A DNA stretch of 64,000 bases from Solimicrobium sp040544425 (GCA_040544425.1 JBEONO010000009.1:124001-188000), one strand, 5' to 3'; positions 55,738 to 63,925 are shown, counted from the first letter of the stretch. Translations and numbers: made by a program. The notes: a model not told the origin generated them from the sequence alone.

Positions 55738-56688
55738 ATGGATCGCTTTGAATCGATGAACGCGTTTATCGCGGTAAGCAAAGCCGGCGGCTTTTCGGCC
55801 GCGTCAAGAGAAATGGGCCTGCCGCTGGCAACAGTCAGTCGCCACGTGGCTGAGCTGGAAGCGCATCTGGGGGTGCGGCTGTTCAATCGTTCCACCCGCC
55901 AGGTGGTGCTGACCGAAGCCGGTAAAAATGATTTCGTCGCCTGTCAGCGCCTGCTGGAAGATATGAAGGATGCCGAAGACACCATCACCAGCGAATATCG
56001 CGCTCCCAAGGGAAATCTGGTCGTCACTGCGCCGATGGGTTTCGGACGCATTCATCTGCAACCGGTGGCGCTGGAATTTCTTGCCGCCTATCCTGAAATT
56101 AATTTGCGCCTGATGCTGGCTGACCGGGTGGTTGATCTGGTTGAGGAACATGTTGACGTGGCGCTGCGCATCACGCAGCTGGCTGACAGCAGCATGATCG
56201 CGCGCCAGTTGGGCTACGTGCGCATGGTGGTCACGGCCAGTCCGGCCTATCTGGAAAAATTTGGCACACCGCAGCATCCTGACGACCTGTTGCAGCACGA
56301 TTGCATCATCTGGTCGGCCCTGGGGCCGCGCGATAGCTGGGAATTTAACAAGGATGGCGTCGACAAACCGTATCCGGTCCACACGCGGCTGGCCACCAAC
56401 AGCGCCGATTCGGCGATTGCCGCTGCGATCGCCGGACTGGGTCTGGCGCAGACTACCTGTTATCAGGCGGAGCAGGGCGTGGCCGAAGGAAAACTGAAGG
56501 TGGTTCTGGTGGATTTTGAATCGCCGCGCACACCGGTCAGTCTGGTGTATTCCAGCAGCCGGCTGTTACCGCTGAAATTACGCGGTTTTATTGATTTCAT
56601 GGTGCCGCGTCTGACTGCGCGAATTGATTCAGTGTTTGCCACAATGGCCAGCGCAGGCGCCGATCGCCATCCCAACAAAAATAGTTGA
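55738..56688 (+). CDS. LysR-family transcription regulator
   Basis: 316 residues. N-terminal winged helix (about 1-60, MNAFIAVSKAGGFSAASREM with recognition helix PLATVSRHVAELEAHLGV) followed by a substrate-binding domain (about 90-295) of the type seen in the CrgA-like subgroup (LVVTAPMGFGRIHLQPV). ATG at 55738. Divergent from the cupin-PNPOx-like pair, so it is probably their regulator. Co-inducer unknown. Confidence 0.93.
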   Translation: MDRFESMNAFIAVSKAGGFSAASREMGLPLATVSRHVAELEAHLGVRLFNRSTRQVVLTEAGKNDFVACQRLLEDMKDAEDTITSEYRAPKGNLVVTAPMGFGRIHLQPVALEFLAAYPEINLRLMLADRVVDLVEEHVDVALRITQLADSSMIARQLGYVRMVVTASPAYLEKFGTPQHPDDLLQHDCIIWSALGPRDSWEFNKDGVDKPYPVHTRLATNSADSAIAAAIAGLGLAQTTCYQAEQGVAEGKLKVVLVDFESPRTPVSLVYSSSRLLPLKLRGFIDFMVPRLTARIDSVFATMASAGADRHPNKNS

Positions 56689-56693
56689 TCCGC

Positions 56694-57257
56694 TCAGGGC
56701 ATCAATGTGCCGGGGAGCAGTTGCTGTTCAATCTTGACCACCGGGCAATTGACAATAATGCGCAAGGCCTCAATCCGGATCCGCCCCTGATCCTGCGCCT
56801 CCAATACTTCCTGCTCGGAATGCAGCTCGTGCGGCATCGTGCCCTTTTCCCAGTACACCGCATACAGCTGCCAGAGCGGACTGTATTGTTGGTTCGAATT
56901 ACTGCCGCCGAGCGGTTGTGGGATCGATGGCAGGACGCTGCCCTGATCAAAATTCATGAACTTGTAGATGCGGTCGATTGACGACGGCGTACCCGGCACG
57001 CGCGGTTCAGCTGGCAGGGTATTGGCAAGGCTGGGGACGTAATTGACATTGGCTGCTTTGGCCATCACCGGATCGGACATGTCGGTGGTGACATACCACA
57101 CCGGTTTGCCTTCAAACCAGCCCGGTACCAGCGGCATTTTGATGAACTGGGTTGATCCCGGTTCTGCATGTTGGGTCGCGCAGCCGCTGGCGATTGTGGC
57201 GACGGCTATCCAGATGCTGACAGTCCTGCAAAATTGAAAAATGGTCCGTGGTGTCAT
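56694..57257 (-). CDS. Small outer-envelope lipoprotein of unknown function
   Basis: 187 residues from the ATG at 57257 with AGGAA eight bases upstream. Signal peptide ends in a lipobox IASGC. The mature domain has several Trp/Tyr and short loops (WFEGKPVWYVTTD, IDRIYKFMNFDQG, SPLWQLYAVYWE). No family recognised. The gene ends 5 bp after the convergent LysR stop and is preceded by a 53-bp inverted repeat. Confidence 0.8.
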   Translation of the reverse strand: MTPRTIFQFCRTVSIWIAVATIASGCATQHAEPGSTQFIKMPLVPGWFEGKPVWYVTTDMSDPVMAKAANVNYVPSLANTLPAEPRVPGTPSSIDRIYKFMNFDQGSVLPSIPQPLGGSNSNQQYSPLWQLYAVYWEKGTMPHELHSEQEVLEAQDQGRIRIEALRIIVNCPVVKIEQQLLPGTLMP

Positions 57258-57346
57258 GAATGAATTTCCTGGCGAGCTGTTCAATTAATGTGGCCAGGAT
57301 AGCCGTATTATAGATACAGCCCCCGTGCGCGCTAAGCTAAGTTACT

Positions 57347-57399
57347 GTCGTTCCCTATACGTTATTGCAAATATTTTGCAATAACGTATAGGGAACGAC
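57347..57399. repeat. Perfect 53-bp inverted repeat (25-bp arms)
   Basis: Arms at 57347-57371 and 57375-57399 are exact reverse complements, with a TAT centre. It lies 90 bp upstream of the lipoprotein start and 28 bp after the stop of the carboxymuconolactone-decarboxylase-like gene, which is on the same strand. No T run follows on either strand, so it is not a standard terminator. No transposase is nearby. Could be a cruciform-forming site, a strong RNA hairpin or a relic of a mobile element. Confidence 0.9.
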
Positions 57400-57427
57400 T
57401 GCGAGGCGGGGTCGCCTGGACGTGCTG

Positions 57428-57964
57428 TTACTGTAACGCCGGTGCAGCAGGAAAATCGACAGGAATTTCCGTTGTGCTGTGCAGATAATTGCTGATCGTT
57501 TTATCGCCGATCACCATCATCACATCGACCAGATTGCCTTCAGTCCAGCCCGCATCAAAAAATCCCTGCAGGATGCTTTTGTCGGTATGGCCGCGGGTCA
57601 GCGCAACATTCTTTACCAACTTTGCCAATGCATCCAGCCGTGGATCAAAACTGGCCGTGCCAGCGCGAATCTGCAAAACCTGTTCTTCGGTGAAGCCCAC
57701 CATCTTGCCTACCACGGTGTGGGCGGCCAGACAGTATTTGCAGGCGTTGACTTCGCTGACCACCAGATTGATAACCTCACGCGCTTTGGGCGAGAGCGAG
57801 CTCTTCGCATTTTGCAGCGTCAGGTAAGTCCCCAAGGCAGTTTCCGAATGGGCAAAGGTTGCGTACAGATTCGGCACGAACGTCAATGCTTTTTTCAGGT
57901 TATCCATCAAGGCCTGATTGGCTGGGGATACCTGGTCATAAGTTGGTACGGTTACGGTTTTCAT
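57428..57964 (-). CDS. Carboxymuconolactone decarboxylase/AhpD-family protein
   Basis: 178 residues from the ATG at 57964 with AGGA upstream. The redox motif CKYCLAAH (CxxCxxxH) in the conserved helix (VSEVNACKYCLAAHTVVGK) matches AhpD-like peroxidase partners rather than the true decarboxylase. Downstream of the SDR gene by 10 bp, so an operon. The longer frame to 58186 overlaps the SDR gene and is rejected. Confidence 0.9.
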   Translation of the reverse strand: MKTVTVPTYDQVSPANQALMDNLKKALTFVPNLYATFAHSETALGTYLTLQNAKSSLSPKAREVINLVVSEVNACKYCLAAHTVVGKMVGFTEEQVLQIRAGTASFDPRLDALAKLVKNVALTRGHTDKSILQGFFDAGWTEGNLVDVMMVIGDKTISNYLHSTTEIPVDFPAAPALQ

Positions 57965-57974
57965 GGATGTCCTT

Positions 57975-58721
57975 TTATTGAGCCGTGTAGCCGCCGTCAA
58001 CGGCGATACTTTGACCAGTGAGATAACGTGCCTTGTCCGAAGCCAGGAACAAGATGGTTTGTGCGATTTCTTCTGGCGCTGCGCCGCGTTTGGCCGGCAT
58101 CGTGGCGAACAGACCTGCTTTGGCATCGGCACTGCCGGTGAAGCGATCCAGCATCGGAGTCTGGACTGGCCCTGGGGCGACTGCATTAACCCGGATTCCC
58201 AGTGCCGCCACTTCCAGCGCCGCAGTCTTGGTCAGACCTTCGACAGCGTGTTTGCTGGCGACATACACGGAAGCACCGGCCATGCCGACCTGACCTGCAA
58301 TACTGGACAGATTCACGATGGCGCCACTGCCTTGTGCCTGCATCACGGCCAATTCATGCTTCAGACTGAGCAACACGCCCAGCACATTGGTTTCAAAGGT
58401 GGCCCGATAATTGGCTGCTGTCTGGCCAGTAATTGGACCAAGTTCTCCTTCGACACCGGCGTTATTGACGGCGACGTCGATTCGTCCGAAACGTTTGACA
58501 GTATTGGCAATGACTGCCTGCACCTGTGCTTCATCGGTCACATCGGCCAGAAAGAATTCTGCCGCCACACCTTGGTCGCGCAATTCCGTGGCTAGTTGAA
58601 TACCGGCTTCCAGCCTGCGTCCTGAGACAACGACGTTATAACCTTCAGCGGCAAATGCAAAAGCGGTGGCGCGGCCTATGCCGGTTAATGCGCCAGTGAT
58701 CAGAACAGTAGATGGATTCAT
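57975..58721 (-). CDS. Short-chain dehydrogenase/reductase
   Basis: 248 residues, classical SDR. Cofactor motif TGALTGIG near residue 10, NNAGVEG, catalytic Ser in NLSSIAGQ, Tyr and Lys in YVASK. Arg-Arg after the second strand (VSGRR) suggests NADP preference. ATG at 58721. Divergent from the LysR gene at 58834; substrate unknown. Confidence 0.93.
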   Translation of the reverse strand: MNPSTVLITGALTGIGRATAFAFAAEGYNVVVSGRRLEAGIQLATELRDQGVAAEFFLADVTDEAQVQAVIANTVKRFGRIDVAVNNAGVEGELGPITGQTAANYRATFETNVLGVLLSLKHELAVMQAQGSGAIVNLSSIAGQVGMAGASVYVASKHAVEGLTKTAALEVAALGIRVNAVAPGPVQTPMLDRFTGSADAKAGLFATMPAKRGAAPEEIAQTILFLASDKARYLTGQSIAVDGGYTAQ

Positions 58722-58802
58722 GATTTACTCCAGTGGGTTGATGGTGGAGTGAAGTATGGGATTGATCCGGGACGGGCGCTAGACTGCAAATTAGACTATC
58801 AT

Positions 58803-58821
58803 TCATTCCCATCCGGAATGA
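58803..58821. promoter_or_regulatory. Candidate LysR operator between SDR and LysR genes
   Basis: Inverted repeat TCATTCC (58803-58809) and GGAATGA (58815-58821), five bases apart, 12 bp before the LysR start and in the 112-bp region shared with the SDR-AhpD operon. It fits a LysR-type T-N11-A site (the ATTCC-N5-GGAAT core). Confidence 0.5.
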
Positions 58822-58833
58822 GTGAGGCAAGCC

Positions 58834-59739
58834 ATGGACCGATTATCAGCAATGCAAACCTATGTCAGGGTGGTGGAAACCGGCAGCTTCTCGGCGGTCG
58901 CGCGTGAGCAGTCAAGTACCCAAAGCGCGATCAGCAAGCAGGTCGCTGGCCTCGAAAAATATCTGGGCGTGCGACTGCTGGTCCGCACGACTCGCGCTGT
59001 CACGACCACCGACGACGGCCTGCGCTATTTTGAAGAGGCACGGCGACTGGTGGGCGAGATCGGCGAGGCAGAATCCCATTTGCGCCAGGGCGAACGTACC
59101 CTGTCCGGACCGCTGCGGGTGGCGACGGCAATCGGATTTGGGCTGCGCGTGTTGCTGCCCCATGTGCGTTCCTTCATGCGCAACAATCCGGATGTGCTCA
59201 TCGATTTGAAGCTCGATGACGGTTTTGTGGATCTGGTAGAGCATGGAATAGACGTAGCCGTGCGGATCGGCAATCTGGCCGACAGTTCGCTGATTGCGCG
59301 CCGGATCGGCATGTCGCGGCGCATGCTGGTGGCCGGTGCAGCCTATCTGGAACAACTCGGCCCCGGGCAAACCGCGCCGCGCATCCCGCAAGATTTGCTG
59401 CAGCATCCTTGCCTGGTATATACCGAATTAAGAATGCGCAACCAGTGGGAATTCAGCACGGCCGACGGTTCGAGCGTCAGCGTACGGGTGCAGGGGCCCC
59501 TGCAGACCAATAATTCGGAAGTACTGCGCTCCTGCCTGAAAAATGGCCTGGGCATCTGCTATATCCCCGACTGGCTGATCGCAGATTTGCTCGACAGTGG
59601 CGAAGTGGTCGAGCTGATGCAGGACTGGCTGGTGCAACCGATACCAATCCATCTGGTCAGCCCGCCTGCACGCAAACATTCCGCCAAAGTCAGGGCGTTT
59701 GGAGATCATGTTGCCGCGGCGCTGGCATTCTCGAAATGA
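58834..59739 (+). CDS. LysR-family transcription regulator
   Basis: 301 residues from the ATG at 58834, with GAGG eight bases upstream; the GTG at 58822 also fits the frame but is less likely. Winged helix at 1-60 (FSAVAREQSSTQSAISKQVAGLEKYLGV), then the CrgA-like substrate-binding domain (SGPLRVATAIGFGLRVLLP). Likely regulator of the divergent SDR-AhpD operon. Its N-terminal motif is of the same group as the LysR protein at 55738-56688, but the two are not close copies. Confidence 0.93.
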   Translation: MDRLSAMQTYVRVVETGSFSAVAREQSSTQSAISKQVAGLEKYLGVRLLVRTTRAVTTTDDGLRYFEEARRLVGEIGEAESHLRQGERTLSGPLRVATAIGFGLRVLLPHVRSFMRNNPDVLIDLKLDDGFVDLVEHGIDVAVRIGNLADSSLIARRIGMSRRMLVAGAAYLEQLGPGQTAPRIPQDLLQHPCLVYTELRMRNQWEFSTADGSSVSVRVQGPLQTNNSEVLRSCLKNGLGICYIPDWLIADLLDSGEVVELMQDWLVQPIPIHLVSPPARKHSAKVRAFGDHVAAALAFSK

Positions 59740-59754
59740 ACAGCGAACTAAGAA

Positions 59755-59792
59755 TTGACGAGCTCGATACGCTGCGCTAGGATTCAATCCTA
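59755..59792 (+). promoter_or_regulatory. parDE promoter with overlapping operator
   Basis: -35 TTGACG (59755-59760), 17-bp spacer, -10 TAGGAT (59778-59783). A perfect repeat TAGGATT-C-AATCCTA (59778-59792) covers the -10, 25 bp before the parD start. This layout is typical of autoregulation by a ribbon-helix-helix antitoxin. Confidence 0.75.
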
Positions 59793-59816
59793 TTGATTTC
59801 CAAAGAAAGCATTGTC

Positions 59817-60083
59817 ATGCGGACCACTCAACAATTCAGCATTACCTTGCCCCATGAAATGGCAGAGATGATCAGGTCTAAAGTTTCTGGTGGCGAATAT
59901 GCAACTGAAAGTGAAGTAATACGCGATGGTTTGCGCGTTCTGCTGGCACGTGATAGAGCCATGGAAAACTGGCTGCATCAATCGGTTGCTGATGCCTATG
60001 ATGCGATCAAGTCAAATCCTGACTCTGCCTTAACGGCTGACCAGGTTCGTACATTACTGGCTGCAGAGCACAAATTGGACTAG
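59817..60083 (+). CDS. parD: ParD-type antitoxin
   Basis: 88 residues from the ATG at 59817. The N-terminal ribbon-helix-helix reads TTQQFSITLPHEMAEMIRSKV, then YATESEVIRDGLRVL, diagnostic for ParD/CC2985-family. The C-terminal part is polar and should bind ParE. Followed by the toxin gene after 7 bp. Confidence 0.92.
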   Translation: MRTTQQFSITLPHEMAEMIRSKVSGGEYATESEVIRDGLRVLLARDRAMENWLHQSVADAYDAIKSNPDSALTADQVRTLLAAEHKLD

Positions 60084-60090
60084 TACTTGC

Positions 60091-60408
60091 GTGAAACGGT
60101 ATTTGGTTCAATTCGCGCCGGAAGCACAGCAACAATTATCCGCGCTGTATCACCACATTTCCTCTGTGGCCTCACCAAACATCGCGATTAACTATACAAA
60201 TGCGATCGTTACATATTGTGAGAGTCTGCAAGAATTTCCCTTGCGCGGAACAATGCGCGAAGACATACGCCCCGGTCTACGGATAACTAACTTTAGAAAA
60301 CGAACCATTGTTGCGTTTACAGTGAATGATGAGGTAGTTACCGTTTTAGGCATTTTTTATGGGGGCCAAAACTATGAAGCCGATTTACTTCGGGATTTCA
60401 GTGAGTAA
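60091..60408 (+). CDS. parE: ParE/RelE-family toxin
   Basis: 105 residues, GTG start at 60091. The fold is RelE/ParE: RYLVQFAPEAQQQLSALYHHI, a middle helix with INYTNAIVTYCESLQEFPLRG, and the final strands RKRTIVAFTVNDEVVTVLGIFYGG. ParE toxins poison DNA gyrase; RelE cleaves mRNA. The antitoxin partner and sequence favour ParE. Sequence appears full-length and intact. Confidence 0.92.
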   Translation: MKRYLVQFAPEAQQQLSALYHHISSVASPNIAINYTNAIVTYCESLQEFPLRGTMREDIRPGLRITNFRKRTIVAFTVNDEVVTVLGIFYGGQNYEADLLRDFSE

Positions 60409-60613
60409 AATTTCCAGGAAAGCTGGCAATCTTGTTTCAAAATTCAATAACGCAGATCCAGCGATGTCGTAATCGCACGAACCAGCGCTCTGTGTGGCAC
60501 CGAACAGATCAAAAAACAATCATCCCCAATACTGTTGGTGTGGACTTAAATCACATCACGTTTTTTGCCAATTTCAGTTGGCATTGATCATTCAACTTAC
60601 GAGGAATAACACC

Positions 60614-61177
60614 ATGACAACGATACGCCAGTCTTTGCAAAAAATAATCTTATTGGTTGCCGCAGTTTGTGCATTCGGCAGCATCAGCAACGCGGCAAAT
60701 GCTACGACTGCAGAAGAACTGAACAAGGATTCTGCGCAGGCTTTGCAGGCGCTGTACAAAACCAATCCGTTCGCAGAAACGATAGGCAAAAATGCCAAAG
60801 GCATTCTGGTCTTCCCACACATCTTGAAAGCCGGTCTGGTCTTCGGTGGCAGTTATGGTGAAGGCGTTTTGATGAAACACGATCAGTTTAATGGTTACTT
60901 CAATTCGGTTTCAGCATCATGGGGCTGGCAGGCTGGCGCGGAATCCTACGGTTACGTCGTTTTCCTGATGACTGACAAGGCTGTCAATTATCTGGCCAAA
61001 TCGCGTGGTTGGGAATTTGGCGTCGGACCTAGCGTTGTTGTTGTTAACGAAGGCGTTGCGAAAAATCTGTCTTCGTCAACATTAAAAAATGATGCTTATG
61101 CCTTCATTTTTGACCAGCAGGGACTGATGGTTAACCTCAGTATCGAAGGCACTAAAATTTCACCGATCAAACGTTAA
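60614..61177 (+). CDS. YSC84-type lipid-binding secreted protein
   Basis: 187 residues from the ATG at 60614 with GAGGA upstream. Signal peptide about 1-30. The mature part has the Ysc84/SYLF pattern: NAKGILVFPHILKAGLVFGGSYGEGVLM, long beta-rich segment with WGWQAGAESYGYVVFLMTD, then SRGWEFGVGPSVVVV. SYLF domains bind phosphoinositides or lipids in eukaryotes; bacterial members are periplasmic. Probable role in the envelope. Confidence 0.9.
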   Translation: MTTIRQSLQKIILLVAAVCAFGSISNAANATTAEELNKDSAQALQALYKTNPFAETIGKNAKGILVFPHILKAGLVFGGSYGEGVLMKHDQFNGYFNSVSASWGWQAGAESYGYVVFLMTDKAVNYLAKSRGWEFGVGPSVVVVNEGVAKNLSSSTLKNDAYAFIFDQQGLMVNLSIEGTKISPIKR

Positions 61178-61199
61178 TCTCGTTAATCAACATGACTAT

Positions 61200-61229
61200 A
61201 TCGGCCGAACCTGAACAGGTTTGGCCGAT
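61200..61229. other. Stable hairpin after the YSC84-type gene
   Basis: ATCGGCCGAACCT (61200-61212) pairs with AGGTTTGGCCGAT (61217-61229), one G-T pair, loop GAAC. No T run follows. It may be an attenuator or an mRNA 3' stabiliser between 61177 and the DUF3096 start at 61262. Confidence 0.55.
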
Positions 61230-61261
61230 GCTCCAATCACTGACACTACCGAATGAATACC

Positions 61262-61414
61262 ATGAACATTACTTTGAATCTGATTCCTATCGTCTCGCTG
61301 ATCGCCGGCATTTTGATCCTGATCATGCCGCGCCTGCTCAATATGATCGTCGCTGTCTACCTGATCGTGATCGGCCTGGTCGGTCTGTTTGGCAATGGCC
61401 ATTTTTTACATTGA
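61262..61414 (+). CDS. DUF3096 small membrane protein
   Basis: 50 residues: MNITLNLIPIVSLIAGILIL, then MPRLLN and a second hydrophobic segment (MIVAVYLIVIGLVGLFG). Two membrane helices joined by the MPRLLN turn are the DUF3096 pattern. It ends 16 bp before the next gene. Function unknown. Confidence 0.85.
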   Translation: MNITLNLIPIVSLIAGILILIMPRLLNMIVAVYLIVIGLVGLFGNGHFLH

Positions 61415-61430
61415 ACAGAAAGGCGAAACC

Positions 61431-61652
61431 ATGAACGCAATCAAAACTGCAGCAATCGCTTTGATCATCGCCGGCGTCCTGGCACTGGTGTACGGCGGCT
61501 TTAGTTATACCAAGCAAACACATGAATTGAAAATCGGTTCGATGGACCTGTCGGTCAATCAGACCGAGACCGTCAACATCCCACTCTGGGCCGGTATCGG
61601 CGCCATTGGTTTGGGTGGCTTGTTGCTGCTAATTGGCGGCAATAAAAAATAA
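61431..61652 (+). CDS. Small membrane protein of unknown function
   Basis: 73 residues from the ATG at 61431 (AAGG upstream). Two membrane segments (about 6-24 and 49-68), with a periplasmic or cytoplasmic loop (HELKIGSMDLSVNQTET) between. Glycine-rich second helix (IGAIGLGGLLLLIGG). Probably co-transcribed with the DUF3096 gene. No named family assigned with confidence. Confidence 0.8.
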   Translation: MNAIKTAAIALIIAGVLALVYGGFSYTKQTHELKIGSMDLSVNQTETVNIPLWAGIGAIGLGGLLLLIGGNKK

Positions 61653-61691
61653 GTCGGCAGATATCCGCTATCGCGCATCATCATTAACAAC

Positions 61692-61725
61692 AGGCAGGCT
61701 GGGATGAACCCCGGCCTGCCTTGCC
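61692..61725 (+). terminator. Probable terminator of the small membrane-protein operon
   Basis: Stem AGGCAGGC (61692-61699) and GCCTGCCT (61714-61721), with inner GGG/CCC pairing. The T run after it is short. Located 40 bp after the 73-aa gene. Confidence 0.6.
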
Positions 61726-61872
61726 ATTTCCAATTAATTTAGTTCCGCAAGGGCAATACCACTTACAATACCCAACTAGGTTGGATAATCTGGTTGCGCC
61801 TGACTTGGCAATCGCATTGTGCACCGGCCGCTTTCGGCCCAATCGATGTGAACTGCAAGGAATAGCTCAGTT

Positions 61873-63747
61873 TTGAAATTCTTCACAAAATCCACGATGT
61901 CGATTTTCGGCGCTGCCATGATGCTGGTGGCGATCATGGCTACCCTGTTTTGGTCCTTTCAGCAAATTACCGAAGCTGCCGCCCAGCGCCAGCACATCTA
62001 TCAAGAACTGGACAGCGCAAATGATTTGCTGTCCTCCCTCAAAGACGCCGAGACTGGTTACCGCGGTTTTTTATTGACCGGTGAAGAAACCTTCCTGGAA
62101 CCCTATCAACTGGTGCGCGGCAGCATTGTCAGCCACCTGCGCAGCCTGCGTCAAAACACCTTGATTCCGTCCGCACAGCGCCACCTTGATGCGATGATGC
62201 CTTTGATCGAGGCGGAACTGGCCGAGACGGCGCGCGTGATTGAGATTCGCCGACGCACAGATAAATCGGCACGAATCGATGTAAGCAGCATGGAAGTGGG
62301 CAGACATCTGATGGATACCCTGCGCAATGAGACCAGCGAATTCCTGAAGATTGAGAAGAGTGCGCTCGATGAACGCGAAGCAGCTTTTCACTCCAGGATC
62401 CGCAGCAACTACGCAATCATCGGCCTGGCCAGTTTACTGGCCGGTCTGCTCGCCGTGTGGTTCGGATTTTTGAAGCATCAGGACGCCAAACACAAGCTAG
62501 ATAATTTAATTCACACGGAAACCCAACGATTTTTAATCGCCCTGCAGAAAACCAATAACGATCTGGAGAGCGCCAGACTTGAAGCCGTCAATGCCAACAA
62601 CGCCAAGTCCGACTTCTTGTCGAGCATGAGCCACGAATTGCGCACGCCACTCAATGCCATCCTCGGGTTTGCGCAACTTATGGAGACTGATTCGCCACCG
62701 CCCACCAGTGATCAGTCGCGCAGCATCAAACAAATTCTCAAAGCCGGCTGGCATTTGCTGGATCTGATCAATGAAGTGCTCGATCTGGCGCAGATCGAAT
62801 CCGGCAAGGCGATTCTGTCGATGGAAGTGGTGGCCCTGGCCGACATGATGCAGGACTGTCAGACCATGATTCAACCGCAGGCCGACCAGCGCGAAATTCG
62901 TCTGATATTTGCGCGCTGTGAAGTGCCGTTGTTTGCGTATGTCGACCGCACACGACTGAAACAGTGCTTGATCAATCTGCTCTCCAATGCGATTAAATAC
63001 AACCGACCTGCCGGTGACATCACCGTCGAATGCAGCCTGTCCGGCACGGATCAGATTCGCATTTCGATCCGCGACAGCGGCGTTGGACTGACTCCGCAGC
63101 AGCTGGACCAGTTATTTCAGGCTTTCAATCGACTCGGGCAGGAAGCCGGTGATGCAGAAGGCACCGGCATCGGCCTGGTGGTCACGAAAAGCCTGGTCGA
63201 ACTGATGGGCGGTACGATTGGTGCTGAGAGCACGGTTGGAGTCGGCAGTGTGTTCTGGATCGAGATCGAACGCGCCGCAGCACCGCTGGCGCACATCGAA
63301 GACCGGATTGAATTGACGCCGGCAGTGACATCGGATGGTCTGGTGATGCGCAATATACTGTGCGTCGAGGACAATCCAGCCAACCTGATTCTGATCGAGC
63401 AATTGATTGCGCGTCGTTCACATCTGAACCTGATCACTGCAAACAACGGGACGCTTGGTTTGAAACTGGCGCGCAGCAGGCAGCCGGATCTGATTTTGCT
63501 GGATATTAATTTGCCGGGCATGAGTGGCATACAGGCGATGAAAATGCTGCGGGCCGATCTGGCAACCAGACATATTCCCGTCATTGCAGTGAGCGCCAAT
63601 GCCATGCCGCGTGATGTTGAAGAAGCCATGCGTGCCGGATTTTTTCACTACCTCACCAAACCGATCAAGGTCAATGAATTCATGGAAGTGCTTGATGCTG
63701 CCTTGAAACCCGTGAATGCGCTGCAAGGCAGTATCTTGAACGACTAA
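61873..63747 (+). CDS. Hybrid sensor histidine kinase with CHASE3-like sensor
   Basis: 624 residues. TTG start at 61873; an ATG eight codons later is also possible and would still contain the first membrane helix. Two membrane segments (about 9-30 and 177-197) enclose a CHASE3-like region (GYRGFLLTGEETFLEPY). HisKA has His254 in SMSHELRTPLNAIL; the ATPase domain has NLLSNAIKYN, RDSGVGL and GTGIGLVVTK. A C-terminal receiver domain (about 495-610) has its Asp at 544 in LLDINLPG and KPI. No separate response regulator or histidine phosphotransferase is next to it. The surrounding small membrane genes may be its targets, by position only. Confidence 0.93.
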   Translation: MKFFTKSTMSIFGAAMMLVAIMATLFWSFQQITEAAAQRQHIYQELDSANDLLSSLKDAETGYRGFLLTGEETFLEPYQLVRGSIVSHLRSLRQNTLIPSAQRHLDAMMPLIEAELAETARVIEIRRRTDKSARIDVSSMEVGRHLMDTLRNETSEFLKIEKSALDEREAAFHSRIRSNYAIIGLASLLAGLLAVWFGFLKHQDAKHKLDNLIHTETQRFLIALQKTNNDLESARLEAVNANNAKSDFLSSMSHELRTPLNAILGFAQLMETDSPPPTSDQSRSIKQILKAGWHLLDLINEVLDLAQIESGKAILSMEVVALADMMQDCQTMIQPQADQREIRLIFARCEVPLFAYVDRTRLKQCLINLLSNAIKYNRPAGDITVECSLSGTDQIRISIRDSGVGLTPQQLDQLFQAFNRLGQEAGDAEGTGIGLVVTKSLVELMGGTIGAESTVGVGSVFWIEIERAAAPLAHIEDRIELTPAVTSDGLVMRNILCVEDNPANLILIEQLIARRSHLNLITANNGTLGLKLARSRQPDLILLDINLPGMSGIQAMKMLRADLATRHIPVIAVSANAMPRDVEEAMRAGFFHYLTKPIKVNEFMEVLDAALKPVNALQGSILND

Positions 63748-63754
63748 ACCGACT

Positions 63755-63907
63755 CTAAATCCTGCCGGTCACCAGCAGAATAATAAGAACAATAACGAGA
63801 ATGCCGGACAGTCCGCTCGGGCCATAGCCCCAGTTGCGGCTATGCGGCCAGGAAGGAAATGCGCCGACCAGCAGCAGGATCAGAACGATCAGTAGAATTA
63901 AGCCCAT
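63755..63907 (-). CDS. DUF3309 small membrane protein
   Basis: 50 residues: MGLILLIVLILLLVGAFPSW, then PHSRNWGYGPSG and a second hydrophobic helix ending in GRI. This is the characteristic DUF3309 pattern, and it is short enough to be missed by length cut-offs. AAGG lies seven bases before the ATG at 63907. Convergent with the hybrid kinase. Function unknown. Confidence 0.92.
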   Translation of the reverse strand: MGLILLIVLILLLVGAFPSWPHSRNWGYGPSGLSGILVIVLIILLVTGRI

Positions 63908-63925
63908 GATATGCCTTGAAGTAGT

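Noticed and set aside
57965..58186. N-terminal extension of the carboxymuconolactone-decarboxylase-like frame
   Set aside because: It overlaps the SDR gene and replaces a well-placed ATG with strong ribosome-binding site.
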